DNA of 17,881 bases from CAYUPY01 sp964446595 (GTDB lineage: Bacteria; Patescibacteriota; Dojkabacteria; J137; JAEUSD01), in assembly GCA_964446595.1 (NCBI GenBank), contig CAYUPY010000025.1:1-17881 (forward strand), read 5' to 3'. The translations under genes were made by a program, and so were the position numbers. How positions within the stretch are numbered: position 1 is the first letter of the stretch; every line of letters starts with the position of its first letter. Positions 1-7,623 of this stretch are shown here, one piece after another. The notes under the pieces were generated by a model. The model was not told the DNA's origin. It made no database searches and saw nothing but the letters and a program-made list of their open reading frames with translations.

Positions 1-25
1 AAATTATGTCTAAAAAATCTGGGAC

Positions 26-54
26 TTGACAAGTGGCGGCAAGAGCTATAAAAT
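26..54 (+). promoter_or_regulatory. Sigma70-type promoter for the PP2C-yidD operon
   Basis: TTGACA at 26-31 and TAAAAT at 49-54 are separated by 17 bases, which is near-consensus spacing and sequence. Transcription would start near 61, giving a leader of about 22 bases before the ATG at 84. No Shine-Dalgarno sequence is visible in that AT-rich leader. Bases 1-25 show nothing else recognisable. Confidence 0.75.
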
Positions 55-83
55 AAACTGAATTTTTTATAGAAAATTTAAAA

Positions 84-962
84 ATGAAAAATGAGTCTTT
101 AATCGTAGGTAGACGGCAACTAAACTGGCAAGAACGGCGCGAACAGCAAGAACAAGTCCTTAATACTAATAATGGTCAATTAGTAGTAAACGTACCCCAA
201 ACATTGCACAAAGAAGTAATTACTATTAACGAAAAGATAGCGCTTAAGGGGGTAGTGATAGGTGGTAATGTGGCAATATTCAATGCCGTATATGCTGATA
301 TGCCATTTGAGTCAGGTGAAGATGTTATTGGTTGCAGGATTAATGATGGTGTGTACATATTCCAAACTGACGGGGTCTCACAGTCATTTTTCGGGGAGAG
401 AGCTGCAAGAGCAGCTGTGTTAGCGGCTACTGCGTCAGAGGGTAGTAGATATGAGCAAATCTATGCGGCCATAGAGTTAGCATTGAGTAAGGTGGATAAT
501 AGTATTTCTTCAATCCCAGAAGATATCACGCCAGCCTTAAAAGCCCTTTTCTCGAGTATGGTAGAGGATGAAGAAAACATTTCTGAGACTATGTTTGCTT
601 TTGTAAAAATTACCCCCGGCGGTGTACTAGATGTTGTATCTCTAAGTGATGGAGGCCTCTCTATCATTACGGCGTCAGGATCTGAAGAGTATCTAAAATT
701 GGGAGAGGCAGATACTTGCGGAAGACTGATCACTGGCAGCGCTAGACAAGTATTAGGTAGCCCTAAGAACAATATAATAGGAAGACAACTAATGTCTGGT
801 GATATTGTTTATGTTTATTCTGATGGACTTGATCAGTATACAATAAAGGTAATTGATAATCTGGTTAGGAGAGCTTCTTGGAATGAGGTGGCTGCAGTTT
901 TAGCTGACCCAGTAATGGGAGCGACCGATGATCGCAGTCTGGGTATTTATATACACACCTAA
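84..962 (+). CDS. PP2C-family protein serine/threonine phosphatase
   Basis: Predicted metal-dependent phosphatase that removes phosphate from Ser/Thr residues, 292 aa and cytosolic (no signal or membrane segment). PP2C motifs appear in order: an acidic pair at E79-D80 in the position of the first metal-binding motif, DGVSQSFFGERAA at 96-108 (family pattern DGxGG...GexAs), SDG at 246-248 after a hydrophobic GDIVYVY strand, and ATDDRSL at 280-286 (family DDxT/S). The Asp residues expected to bind metal (D96, D247, D282/D283) are therefore present, so it is probably active. It is the first gene after a clear promoter; yidD follows 2 bases after its stop. Two Ser/Thr kinases lie about 12 kb away in the window and are plausible but unproven opponents. 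Confidence 0.8.
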   Translation: MKNESLIVGRRQLNWQERREQQEQVLNTNNGQLVVNVPQTLHKEVITINEKIALKGVVIGGNVAIFNAVYADMPFESGEDVIGCRINDGVYIFQTDGVSQSFFGERAARAAVLAATASEGSRYEQIYAAIELALSKVDNSISSIPEDITPALKALFSSMVEDEENISETMFAFVKITPGGVLDVVSLSDGGLSIITASGSEEYLKLGEADTCGRLITGSARQVLGSPKNNIIGRQLMSGDIVYVYSDGLDQYTIKVIDNLVRRASWNEVAAVLADPVMGATDDRSLGIYIHT

Positions 963-964
963 AT

Positions 965-1246
965 ATGAAGGCAATTTTACGTATTCCTCGAGAGATTGGT
1001 AAGTTTTTGATTAGGATATATCAGTTTTTCTTTTCTTTTGACCACTCATTTTGGGCAAAGTATGTAAATTACCGTGTTTGTTTGCATTATCCAAGCTGCT
1101 CCGAATATACCTACGAAGCAGTAGACAGGTTTGGCCTAGTACCCGGGAGCATTATGGGCTTCTTCCGTATCATGAGATGTAATCCGTATACGAAATGCAC
1201 ACATGATCCTGTGCCTGAAAAATTTTCGATTAAAGCTAACTGCTAG
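965..1246 (+). CDS. yidD: Membrane protein insertion efficiency factor YidD
   Basis: Small 93-aa membrane-associated protein of the YidD family, which assists YidC-dependent insertion of membrane proteins. The family core is visible: a cysteine and a YPSCSEYTYEAV segment at about 36-53 (family xPSCSxYxxeA), then the glycine-rich turn and RIMRCNPYTKC, and a DPVP motif near the end. An amphipathic, basic and aromatic N-terminus fits membrane association. It starts 2 bases after the PP2C stop with no Shine-Dalgarno site, so translation is probably coupled. In many bacteria yidD sits with rnpA and yidC; here it is paired with a phosphatase. Its TAG stop is directly adjacent to the stop of the convergent gene. 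Confidence 0.9.
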   Translation: MKAILRIPREIGKFLIRIYQFFFSFDHSFWAKYVNYRVCLHYPSCSEYTYEAVDRFGLVPGSIMGFFRIMRCNPYTKCTHDPVPEKFSIKANC

Positions 1247-1438
1247 TTAAGGTAGAGTTTCACCGTAAACCGCAGTATATTTGTTAGCTATCTGTTCCCA
1301 TAGCCCTGCTATGTTACCTATGCCTTCCGAAAATAAAACCATAGTATTAGCTATTTCAGACTCATTGCGGGTCTCATATGGGCGTTGGTCAATAAACATC
1401 CTAGCCAGATTTTGAATTTGATTACGTGATATGGGCAT
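1247..1438 (-). CDS. Small hypothetical protein coupled to the amidase
   Basis: 63-aa protein of unrecognised family. The ATG at 1438 is preferred over an upstream in-frame ATG at 1459, because a purine-rich GGGGGAG (1448-1442) lies just upstream of it. This start overlaps the end of the amidase gene by 17 bases, a layout typical of translational coupling. The product is soluble, mildly amphipathic and probably helical (the NQIQNLARMFIDQ and FSEGIGNIAGLWEQIANKY regions), with no cysteines and no signal peptide. Function unknown; co-translation suggests a role linked to the amidase, which is inference only. Confidence 0.6.
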   Translation of the reverse strand: MPISRNQIQNLARMFIDQRPYETRNESEIANTMVLFSEGIGNIAGLWEQIANKYTAVYGETLP

Positions 1439-2816
1439 TTGCTCCCCCAATAAAATCATCGTCTCCAGCTAGAATTTTTAATCCATTTACTACAAATCTT
1501 TTTAACGCAGGTAAACGATAATTTAGAAATTCTTCTCCGGCCAGCGGTTTGGGAGGCAAAGTAAGCCAAGTCCCAAGGTCGTATGGAAAGCCTAAGTATG
1601 TTTCTGATAGCTCCAGTGTTTCACTTTCAAACTCAATATTGACTAACAAATCACCTGACCGATACGAGGCCAAACTCTCAAGTACGTGAGGGTTTTCAGA
1701 TAAGTAAGTGTTGATTTCCTCCCAATTGACAAAAGAATTTTCGTTTGCCATCCAACACATAACTCGTCCGTGGGCACTCATGGTGGCCGGACCTCTTCCA
1801 ACTTCGGGAAAAGCAAATAGTTCGCTAAGTAATCCCACGTCGTCAGGATAAATGTCTACTAGATGGTAGTTTTGTGTCTTTAAGAGTTCAATATAAAGTC
1901 TTGTTCTAATTGTTTTCAAAACCTCATCACCAGGATCAATTTTGCCGTTATTTGGAACTTCTAAATGCCCAATAACCTGAGATATTTTGAGTTGGTAATT
2001 TAACAGTATTTTTAAGCAGAGCTCAACCGACTTATCTAGTATTTCAGGATTAACATTATTTGGGGTGCCTTCCATTTCTACATTTAAAGAACCCCAAAAC
2101 TGCAAATTAGTTTCTTCTGTATTTACTGGTGATCCGCCAGTCGTACCGGATATGTTAATTCTATCTTTTGTAACTGCAGCCGCCTGAATAGATGTTGGGA
2201 TGCCTTTTAGCATACCTACTACAAATTGACAGTGAATTTTTAATCGGTTCAAATGGGTGAGAGTAGAAAGACAATCAGTACCTCCATCTGTATGAAGAAC
2301 AAGAAAAGTAGGTTCTCCAACAAAGCCCTCATATCCCTCGTCAGGTATGGATACATCGTTGTAGAGTCCAATTCTGTCTGCCAGTAGGAGAACCTTTGCT
2401 TCTCCAATCTCTACTTCTGATCGAGAAATTGTCATTGTTAAGCTCTCTATTCCTGCCTCTGAAGTCTGAGTGTGTTCGGCTACTGTTTCCTGATCTTCAA
2501 TAGGAAGGTCTTCTGGTAGAACCTGCTCTGGTGAGGCTGACTGTCTATGACCTTTCATCACAGTACTTGATCCACCAGAAGCAAGAATAAGCCCAGAGCC
2601 TAATCCAAAGACAAATTGCCTTCGAGATATTTGCCTTGGTGCATTACTTTTAATCCTTTCAACTTTTAGCCATTTTAAAGGATTAATCTTTTTTGTCTCT
2701 TGAGAAGGAATAATCTCTCCGTTTGTATCTAACTTATAGCCTAACCGTCTTAATTCTTTTTCCTCCGCAAGATTCATCCTGCGAATATTCTTTTCTAAAC
2801 CAGTAAGCTCTTTCAT
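1422..2816 (-). CDS. Tat-signal N-acetylmuramoyl-L-alanine amidase (amidase-2/PGRP-like)
   Basis: 464-aa exported protein likely to cleave the amide bond between muramic acid and the stem peptide. A twin-arginine motif, SRRQFVFG at 64-71, precedes a hydrophobic glycine-rich segment (71-83), after an unusually long basic 60-residue N-region. No lipobox is visible. The amidase-2 fold spans about 168-320: FLVLHTDGG (H175), a central IHCQFVV strand, LNVEMEG and VIGHLEV...IDPG (H284, D294). H175, H284 and D294 match the family's three zinc ligands, so catalysis looks intact. Residues 330-464 form a C-terminal region I cannot assign. Start 2816 follows a TATAGT -10 by 10 bases. It shares an operon with the 63-aa protein and is divergent from the pilus genes. 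Confidence 0.75.
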   Translation of the reverse strand: MKELTGLEKNIRRMNLAEEKELRRLGYKLDTNGEIIPSQETKKINPLKWLKVERIKSNAPRQISRRQFVFGLGSGLILASGGSSTVMKGHRQSASPEQVLPEDLPIEDQETVAEHTQTSEAGIESLTMTISRSEVEIGEAKVLLLADRIGLYNDVSIPDEGYEGFVGEPTFLVLHTDGGTDCLSTLTHLNRLKIHCQFVVGMLKGIPTSIQAAAVTKDRINISGTTGGSPVNTEETNLQFWGSLNVEMEGTPNNVNPEILDKSVELCLKILLNYQLKISQVIGHLEVPNNGKIDPGDEVLKTIRTRLYIELLKTQNYHLVDIYPDDVGLLSELFAFPEVGRGPATMSAHGRVMCWMANENSFVNWEEINTYLSENPHVLESLASYRSGDLLVNIEFESETLELSETYLGFPYDLGTWLTLPPKPLAGEEFLNYRLPALKRFVVNGLKILAGDDDFIGGANAHIT

Positions 2817-2826
2817 TTCAATGCAT

Positions 2827-2832
2827 ACTATA
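2827..2832 (-). promoter_or_regulatory. Candidate -10 for the amidase operon
   Basis: TATAGT on the minus strand ends 10 bases before the amidase ATG. The predicted leader is only about 3 bases and there is no Shine-Dalgarno site. No convincing -35 was found. The same AT-rich stretch contains TATAAT on the plus strand (2829-2834), so the divergent pilus operon may have a second promoter here. Confidence 0.4.
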
Positions 2833-2889
2833 ATTATTATGATAACATTCGCCCTTATATCATGACCACTAAACTCACATAACTAAACC

Positions 2890-2898
2890 TGCTAAACT
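2890..2898 (+). promoter_or_regulatory. Extended -10, leaderless start of the PilN-like gene
   Basis: TGCTAAACT, with TG at 2890-2891 and the hexamer at 2893-2898. Seven bases separate the hexamer from the ATG at 2906, so the A of the start codon falls at the expected +1. No Shine-Dalgarno site precedes this ATG. Confidence 0.5.
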
Positions 2899-2905
2899 AT
2901 TGTAA

Positions 2906-3493
2906 ATGGCAGTTAAAAGTATTCCATCAGATAAAAAAAGAGTTTTTAATCTACTAAAACCATATAAACCCCCATTGACTGGGTGGGATAAGGTGTACGA
3001 TTGGTTAATTGGTAAGGCAAGAGTGATCATGATAGTAGCTGAGATTGTAGTGGCTGTTACTTTCGTAACCAAAGTTGTGGTGGACACTCAAGCCGCGGCT
3101 TTAGAGGATGAAATCAGACGTAAGGATACCGAACTTAAGGAGTTTGAGTTTAGTACCGAACCAGCTTTGCGCACCATGCAAAATAAAGTTGCTACATACA
3201 AAAGCCTGTGGAATACCGCGCCTGCATATGCCACTATCTTGGCAGAAGCTGACAGTTACGTAGTTAATCAGGGGGCAGATTTTACGTTAGGATTTAATGA
3301 AGGTACCTTTACTTTAGCCGGCGAAGATAGTGATACTAATTTAGGGTTGATAGAGTTACGATTTAAAAGTTCTGAGCTATTTAAAGAAGTAAAAACACCT
3401 GATTTTACTGCTGATGTAGGTTCTGGAGTTACTTCTGAAGCATTAATTACTGGTAAGTTAGCTAATTTGACTGGGAGAACCCAGTTGCCTTAA
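2906..3493 (+). CDS. PilN-like type IV pilus assembly protein
   Basis: 195-aa single-pass inner membrane protein. Residues 1-38 are basic and cytosolic and include FNLLKPYKPP, resembling the short conserved N-terminal motif by which PilN contacts PilM. A hydrophobic segment spans about 40-60 (VIMIVAEIVVAVTFVTKVVV). It is followed by a charged, probably coiled-coil stretch (65-90) and a small alpha/beta domain, the order expected for PilN. It is first in a three-gene operon with a PilO-like gene 9 bases downstream. No pilM is visible next to it, although PilM usually precedes pilN. Identity rests on topology and synteny rather than strong sequence similarity. Confidence 0.6.
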   Translation: MAVKSIPSDKKRVFNLLKPYKPPLTGWDKVYDWLIGKARVIMIVAEIVVAVTFVTKVVVDTQAAALEDEIRRKDTELKEFEFSTEPALRTMQNKVATYKSLWNTAPAYATILAEADSYVVNQGADFTLGFNEGTFTLAGEDSDTNLGLIELRFKSSELFKEVKTPDFTADVGSGVTSEALITGKLANLTGRTQLP

Positions 3494-3502
3494 GGGTAAA
3501 CT

Positions 3503-4153
3503 ATGGCAAAACAAACTACTGTCCAAAAACAACTTCGAGAGTTTATTGCCACCTCTAAGGGTAAAAGTTATACCGTAACTATCGTTACTCTGTTACTAAT
3601 TATGGTGCTGCTATTCTTTGCGGTTGTTCCAGCCTTTAACTCTATTTTAACCCAGGTGAGACAGAATGAAGAACGATTGGAAGCTTTGGCTGAGATTGAC
3701 CAGAAACGTGAGAGCTTGCGTCTTTTGCTAAATAAGCATAATGAGAACTTGGCGGTGGCTGTAGGTTTGCAAGATTCTTTGCCAAATGAGTTAAACCAGG
3801 AAGACATAGTAGAAGACTTGGTAGATTTTTCTTCATCCTCACGAGCGGAGCTGCGCTCAATTAGATTTGTAAATCTTGCCGGGCGTAGTCGACTAACTCA
3901 GTTGTTTCAAGTAGACCCGACCATAAATATTGCACTAATTGACGGGGCAATAGTAAACCTCACAGTCGAAGGGGAGAGGAGTGAACTAAGGGCGTTTATT
4001 TTGGCAATGGAACAATCAAGAAAGATCTATAGTATTAAGAGTTTTAATATTGCTAGGGTAGAGCAGCAAGGAGATGTAGTAGGTAGAGGTCCATTCATTT
4101 TGAACCTTCAAGCAGAAACTTACTTTTGGAATGTAAATCAGGTACTATTTTAA
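3503..4153 (+). CDS. PilO-like type IV pilus assembly protein
   Basis: 216-aa single-pass membrane protein with a short cytosolic N-terminus, one transmembrane helix at about 24-44 (VTIVTLLLIMVLLFFAVVPA), a coiled coil at about 46-80, and a periplasmic-type alpha/beta domain. The coiled coil leads into a LQDSLPNELNQEDIVEDL segment that resembles the 'lP' linker before the PilO domain. PilO pairs with PilN in the alignment complex linking the pilus motor to the envelope. AAGGG at 3492-3496, 6 bases before the ATG, is a clear Shine-Dalgarno site overlapping the upstream stop. This contrasts with the leaderless first gene of the operon. Confidence 0.65.
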   Translation: MAKQTTVQKQLREFIATSKGKSYTVTIVTLLLIMVLLFFAVVPAFNSILTQVRQNEERLEALAEIDQKRESLRLLLNKHNENLAVAVGLQDSLPNELNQEDIVEDLVDFSSSSRAELRSIRFVNLAGRSRLTQLFQVDPTINIALIDGAIVNLTVEGERSELRAFILAMEQSRKIYSIKSFNIARVEQQGDVVGRGPFILNLQAETYFWNVNQVLF

Positions 4154-4154
4154 T

Positions 4155-4457
4155 ATGGGAAAGCAATGGTTGTATTTAGTAGAAATGGCCTTTATTTTGC
4201 TAATGATGTTTTTTGGTTGGGATTTGTACAACAGTTTTGCTGGGGACCGGGCTAATTTTTCTTATAATCTAATCCCAATTAATACAAACCTTTATGAAGG
4301 ACTCGAGCAGCATTTTGCATCCGATCCTAAGTACGTTGAGTATCAACAAATAGCTGATCAAATAGATCCTATAGAATATTTCCGTCCTCCCGCACCTGAT
4401 TTAGAAGTAGCAGATGAAATCCCTCTCGAGGAAGCAGCAGATGTGGAAGCAAATTAG
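4155..4457 (+). CDS. Small single-pass membrane protein of the pilus operon
   Basis: 100-aa protein with one N-terminal membrane helix (about residues 5-27, YLVEMAFILLMMFFGWDLY). A polar middle and a proline- and acid-rich tail (PPAPDLEVADEIPLEEAADVE) follow. It starts 1 base after the PilO-like stop with no Shine-Dalgarno site, so reinitiation or coupling is likely. Its position after PilN/PilO is that of PilP, but there is no lipobox and no recognisable PilP domain, so I do not assign that name. It may be a lineage-specific alignment-complex subunit. Its TAG stop overlaps the TAA stop of convergent ftsK through the shared TTAG at 4454-4457. Confidence 0.65.
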   Translation: MGKQWLYLVEMAFILLMMFFGWDLYNSFAGDRANFSYNLIPINTNLYEGLEQHFASDPKYVEYQQIADQIDPIEYFRPPAPDLEVADEIPLEEAADVEAN

Positions 4458-6772
4458 GCATTTTCTTTCATACTAGCCAGGAACTCATTGGCATCCGTTA
4501 TCAGAACATCTCTAGGTTTACTACCGTTTGGAGGTCCGACTATACCGAGCTCTTCCATCTCTTCTAGTAGTCTGGCAGCACGATTAAAACCGACATTTAG
4601 TTTGCGTTGTAAGAAAGAGGCAGAACCTTTTTGAGAGTTAACTATAATCTGCACTGCCTGTGAGAATTGATCATCTTCAGAGAAAGCAGCTAATCCACCG
4701 TCAGGGTTTCCACTTCCTGGCGAAGTATCTTCAAGTATAGAAGTTACATACTCCACTTCTGGCACCTGGGTTTTAATGAATTCAACAACCCTCATAATCT
4801 CTTCTCCGGAAATGAATGGAGATTGGAGACGCTGCATTTTTGCTACACCCGGAGAATTATATAACAGGTCCCCCTTACCCATTAAACTTTCAGCACCACT
4901 CGCATCAAGGATAACGCGCGAGTCCGTGTTACTAGCCACGCTCATACCTATTCGCGCAGGTACGTTCGCTTTAATCAAGCCGGTAATAACGTTAACTGAA
5001 GGCCTTTGGGTAGCTAATATCAGGTGAATACCAACGGCACGAGCTTTCTGCGTAAGTCGTACAATAGCGTTTTCAGCCTCAACCTTGTTGGCAGTCATCA
5101 TCATATCAGCCATCTCATCTATTACCACTACAATATATGGCATAGCAGCAAAGCCTAGCTTCTTATTGTATTCTTCAATATTACGCACTTGCTTGCTAGC
5201 TAGCACACTGTAGCGCTGTTCCATCTCGTTTACCGCCCATTTTAAGGCGTTAACGACCTTATCCATATCTGTAATCACAGGCGTCAGTAGATGGGGGATA
5301 CCATTATAGTCCATTAATTCAACCTGCTTAGGATCGACTAATATCAGCCGTAATTCGTCAGGTGTGCGATTCATTAATAAGGTCGTAATAAAGGCGTTGG
5401 TAAGAATAGATTTACCAGAACCAGTGGCACCTGCAATTAACAAGTGAGGCATTTTTTGGATATCATCAATAATGGCTTTCCCGTCAATATCTTTTCCTAT
5501 TGTCACAGGCAGGTTAGGCTTTTTCTCGCGCGATAGTTGCTCCTCCACCAATTCCCTAATTTGGACAAAATCTCTATTTTGTCTAGGTACCTCAATACCA
5601 AGATATGTGGTTCCCGGTATAGTATCTACACGTACAGCAGCAGAATCTACACCTAAGCCTAAGGCTAGAGTAGGGCTAAGTCCCGAAATCTTACTAACCT
5701 TAGTACCTAGGGGAATACTAAGAGCGTAACGCACAACTGAAGGACCGATGTATGCCTCAGCTACTTCAGCATCAATACTGAAGCTAGCCAAAGTTTGCTC
5801 AATAATCTCAGCATTTCTTTGTGTGTCTGAATCTTGCGGCTTAACTCTTTTGTATGGAGAAAGTAGTGAGATTGGAGGTAGCTTCCAGTCTGGGTATTTA
5901 AGTTCTGACTGGGACAGCCCATCTTCACCCATCTCCGCTTCTTTAATTTGCACATCTGCGTTTTCTGCAATTTCATCAAGGGTCTGTTGCTTACTACTTT
6001 GAGTGCTAGTGACAGCAGCAATCGCTTTACTTGAATCGGTGTTTTTAGTTGTCGCTTCGGCGGGTTTGGCAAATTGACGTTGAAAATCGCCGAAGCGTTT
6101 CGTAGTTTGTGGCTGTCCTGACTCTTCTTTACCTGATGTCTTTGTCTTCTTATTATCGGTTGAATTGGCAAGTTCAATATTTACTTTCGGTACATCAACT
6201 TGTGTAAACAGGGTCTTCATTCCCTTACCAAGCCAGGTGCCAAATTTCATTAGGTAATCTACTATTTTGGCTACAGATATTGAAATAGCTATTGGGGCAA
6301 ATATTAGGATAGCAAAACCTAGTATAAAACGAGTGTATTGCCCAAAAACTAGAGTATCTTCAAACAGTTGAAATGCAAGTACGTAACCTAATTGTCCTCC
6401 TGCTTGACCTTGATTAGCTACTGTCTCTGCGGCTCTTTCTGAACTATACGTTGAAGCGAGAAATGCTGGCACAAGTAGCACTAAAAAACCTTGGGCGATT
6501 ACGCTCCGTGACTTGGCAAAAGGAAGCTCTGTGCCAAATAATCTAAAGCCTAGGCTAAAAAGAAAAATTGAAGTAATTACTGTTCCTTCACCAAACCAGA
6601 TCCTAAGTTGAGTGAACATATTAGGTTGGTTTGGTTCTACTAGGAATGCTATTAGAAATACAATGCCTCCTAATATGCTGAACAATCCAACGACTGTCCG
6701 CGTTTCTCGACTATCGTATGTTATTTCTTTCTTTTTGGTGGAACGACGTTTTCGTCGTCGCCTTCTTGCCAT
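4454..6772 (-). CDS. ftsK: DNA translocase FtsK/SpoIIIE
   Basis: 772-aa septal DNA pump that moves chromosome termini through the closing division septum. After a very basic start (RRRRRKRR at 3-10) there are about four membrane helices within residues 25-185. A charged Gln/Ser/Lys-rich linker of only about 120 residues follows, much shorter than in E. coli FtsK. The RecA-like motor has Walker A GATGSGKS near 448-455, VDPKQVELMDY, Walker B VVVIDEMAD near 548-556, and ATQRPSVNVITGLIKANVPARI written as two blocks around ITG. A C-terminal winged-helix gamma domain with QRKLNVGFNRAARLLEEME would read polar KOPS/SRS-type sites. An extended -10 lies 6 bases before the ATG, so the mRNA is probably leaderless. 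It is transcribed divergently from the methyltransferase. Confidence 0.95.
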   Translation of the reverse strand: MARRRRRKRRSTKKKEITYDSRETRTVVGLFSILGGIVFLIAFLVEPNQPNMFTQLRIWFGEGTVITSIFLFSLGFRLFGTELPFAKSRSVIAQGFLVLLVPAFLASTYSSERAAETVANQGQAGGQLGYVLAFQLFEDTLVFGQYTRFILGFAILIFAPIAISISVAKIVDYLMKFGTWLGKGMKTLFTQVDVPKVNIELANSTDNKKTKTSGKEESGQPQTTKRFGDFQRQFAKPAEATTKNTDSSKAIAAVTSTQSSKQQTLDEIAENADVQIKEAEMGEDGLSQSELKYPDWKLPPISLLSPYKRVKPQDSDTQRNAEIIEQTLASFSIDAEVAEAYIGPSVVRYALSIPLGTKVSKISGLSPTLALGLGVDSAAVRVDTIPGTTYLGIEVPRQNRDFVQIRELVEEQLSREKKPNLPVTIGKDIDGKAIIDDIQKMPHLLIAGATGSGKSILTNAFITTLLMNRTPDELRLILVDPKQVELMDYNGIPHLLTPVITDMDKVVNALKWAVNEMEQRYSVLASKQVRNIEEYNKKLGFAAMPYIVVVIDEMADMMMTANKVEAENAIVRLTQKARAVGIHLILATQRPSVNVITGLIKANVPARIGMSVASNTDSRVILDASGAESLMGKGDLLYNSPGVAKMQRLQSPFISGEEIMRVVEFIKTQVPEVEYVTSILEDTSPGSGNPDGGLAAFSEDDQFSQAVQIIVNSQKGSASFLQRKLNVGFNRAARLLEEMEELGIVGPPNGSKPRDVLITDANEFLASMKENA

Positions 6773-6778
6773 GCAACT

Positions 6779-6787
6779 ATTTTATCA
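6779..6787 (-). promoter_or_regulatory. Extended -10, leaderless start of ftsK
   Basis: TGATAAAAT on the minus strand, with the hexamer at 6784-6779, ends 6 bases before the ftsK ATG (6772). No Shine-Dalgarno site is present. The TGN extension fits a promoter with a weak -35. Confidence 0.55.
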
Positions 6788-6805
6788 GAAAATGGAATTC
6801 TAATT

Positions 6806-6814
6806 TGCTATTAT
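6806..6814 (+). promoter_or_regulatory. Extended -10, leaderless start of the methyltransferase
   Basis: TGCTATTAT, with the hexamer at 6809-6814, is followed by 7 bases and then the ATG at 6822, placing the start codon at +1. This favours the ATG at 6822 over the in-frame TTG at 6816, which lies between the -10 and the predicted +1. Confidence 0.55.
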
Positions 6815-6821
6815 ATTGCCA

Positions 6822-7577
6822 ATGAAAGTATTAGATAAATCTACAAAATTTGCTCACCTGGGAAAACCAGGTACCAGCTTTTCCAAAGGTTTTCGGAGAA
6901 GGCTTGATAAGATTACCGAACTTGTTGATTTGGAGGGTAAGAAAATACTTGATGTTGGTTGCGGGATGGGCGTATGGCTAAATCAGTTTAGTAAATTCAC
7001 TGATCCTGAAAATGTTTACGGAAGCGATATCGACCAGGACCTGATTAAGGAAATTCCCGCCGATATCGCTCCTCAAACCAATCTTAAAGTCTGCCCTGGT
7101 GAACAACTAGATTTTGCTGATAACACTTTTGATATAGTCTTTACTAATGAGGTGCTTGAGCATGTGGACGACGACCGACGCGTGGTAGAAGAGATTGTGA
7201 GAGTATTAAAACCAGGTGGAAAGTTTATTTGCTTTACTCCCAATAGAGGTTGGCCTTTCGAGCAGCACGGTATCTTTTTAGGGAAGAAATATATTTGGGG
7301 GAATATCCCTCTCTTACCATGGATGCCCAAATGGGTGCATATGCGGTTAGCCCCTCACGTTAGGAATTACAATAACAGTGAAGTTAAACGTTTATTTGAT
7401 GGATTGCCGATCCAAATTATCTATCATAAACATGTTTTTTCCGGATTTGATGGACTTGTACGAAAACTGGGACCAGTTGGTAAAGGTGTACAAAAAGTGT
7501 TTCATTCAGCAGAAAAGACACCGTTACATTGGTTTGGCATTAGCCACTTTCTGATTGTAGAAAAGCTAAAAGCCTAA
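6822..7577 (+). CDS. Class I SAM-dependent methyltransferase (Methyltransf_11-like)
   Basis: 251-aa soluble enzyme predicted to transfer a methyl group from S-adenosylmethionine; the acceptor is unknown. SAM-binding motif I is KILDVGCGMG at 41-50 and an acidic motif II follows (YGSDIDQDL). The FDIVFTNEVLEHVDDD segment is a typical motif IV. A VLKPGGKFICFTPN post-motif strand completes the Rossmann fold. The C-terminal third (WGNIPLLPWMPKWVH onward) is aromatic-rich and could bind a lipid or glycan precursor. That would fit proteins of this type that act on quinones or surface polymers, but this is inference. dnaJ follows after 46 bases with its own promoter. Confidence 0.8.
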   Translation: MKVLDKSTKFAHLGKPGTSFSKGFRRRLDKITELVDLEGKKILDVGCGMGVWLNQFSKFTDPENVYGSDIDQDLIKEIPADIAPQTNLKVCPGEQLDFADNTFDIVFTNEVLEHVDDDRRVVEEIVRVLKPGGKFICFTPNRGWPFEQHGIFLGKKYIWGNIPLLPWMPKWVHMRLAPHVRNYNNSEVKRLFDGLPIQIIYHKHVFSGFDGLVRKLGPVGKGVQKVFHSAEKTPLHWFGISHFLIVEKLKA

Positions 7578-7606
7578 AAAACCTCTTAGCAATCCACTAC
7601 CTCTTC

Positions 7607-7615
7607 TGCTAAAAT
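7607..7615 (+). promoter_or_regulatory. Extended -10, near-leaderless start of dnaJ
   Basis: TGCTAAAAT, with the hexamer at 7610-7615, is followed by 8 bases and the ATG at 7624. No CIRCE-type inverted repeat or Shine-Dalgarno site is visible in the 46-base gap after the methyltransferase. Confidence 0.5.
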
Positions 7616-7623
7616 TGCTGCGC

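Noticed and set aside
4155..4457. Third pilus-operon gene as PilP
   Set aside because: There is no lipobox and no recognisable PilP domain; only its position matches.
5761..6177. A 138-aa open frame on the minus strand inside ftsK
   Set aside because: It lies wholly in another frame of the ftsK linker region, has no family motif and no start signals; ftsK is unambiguous.
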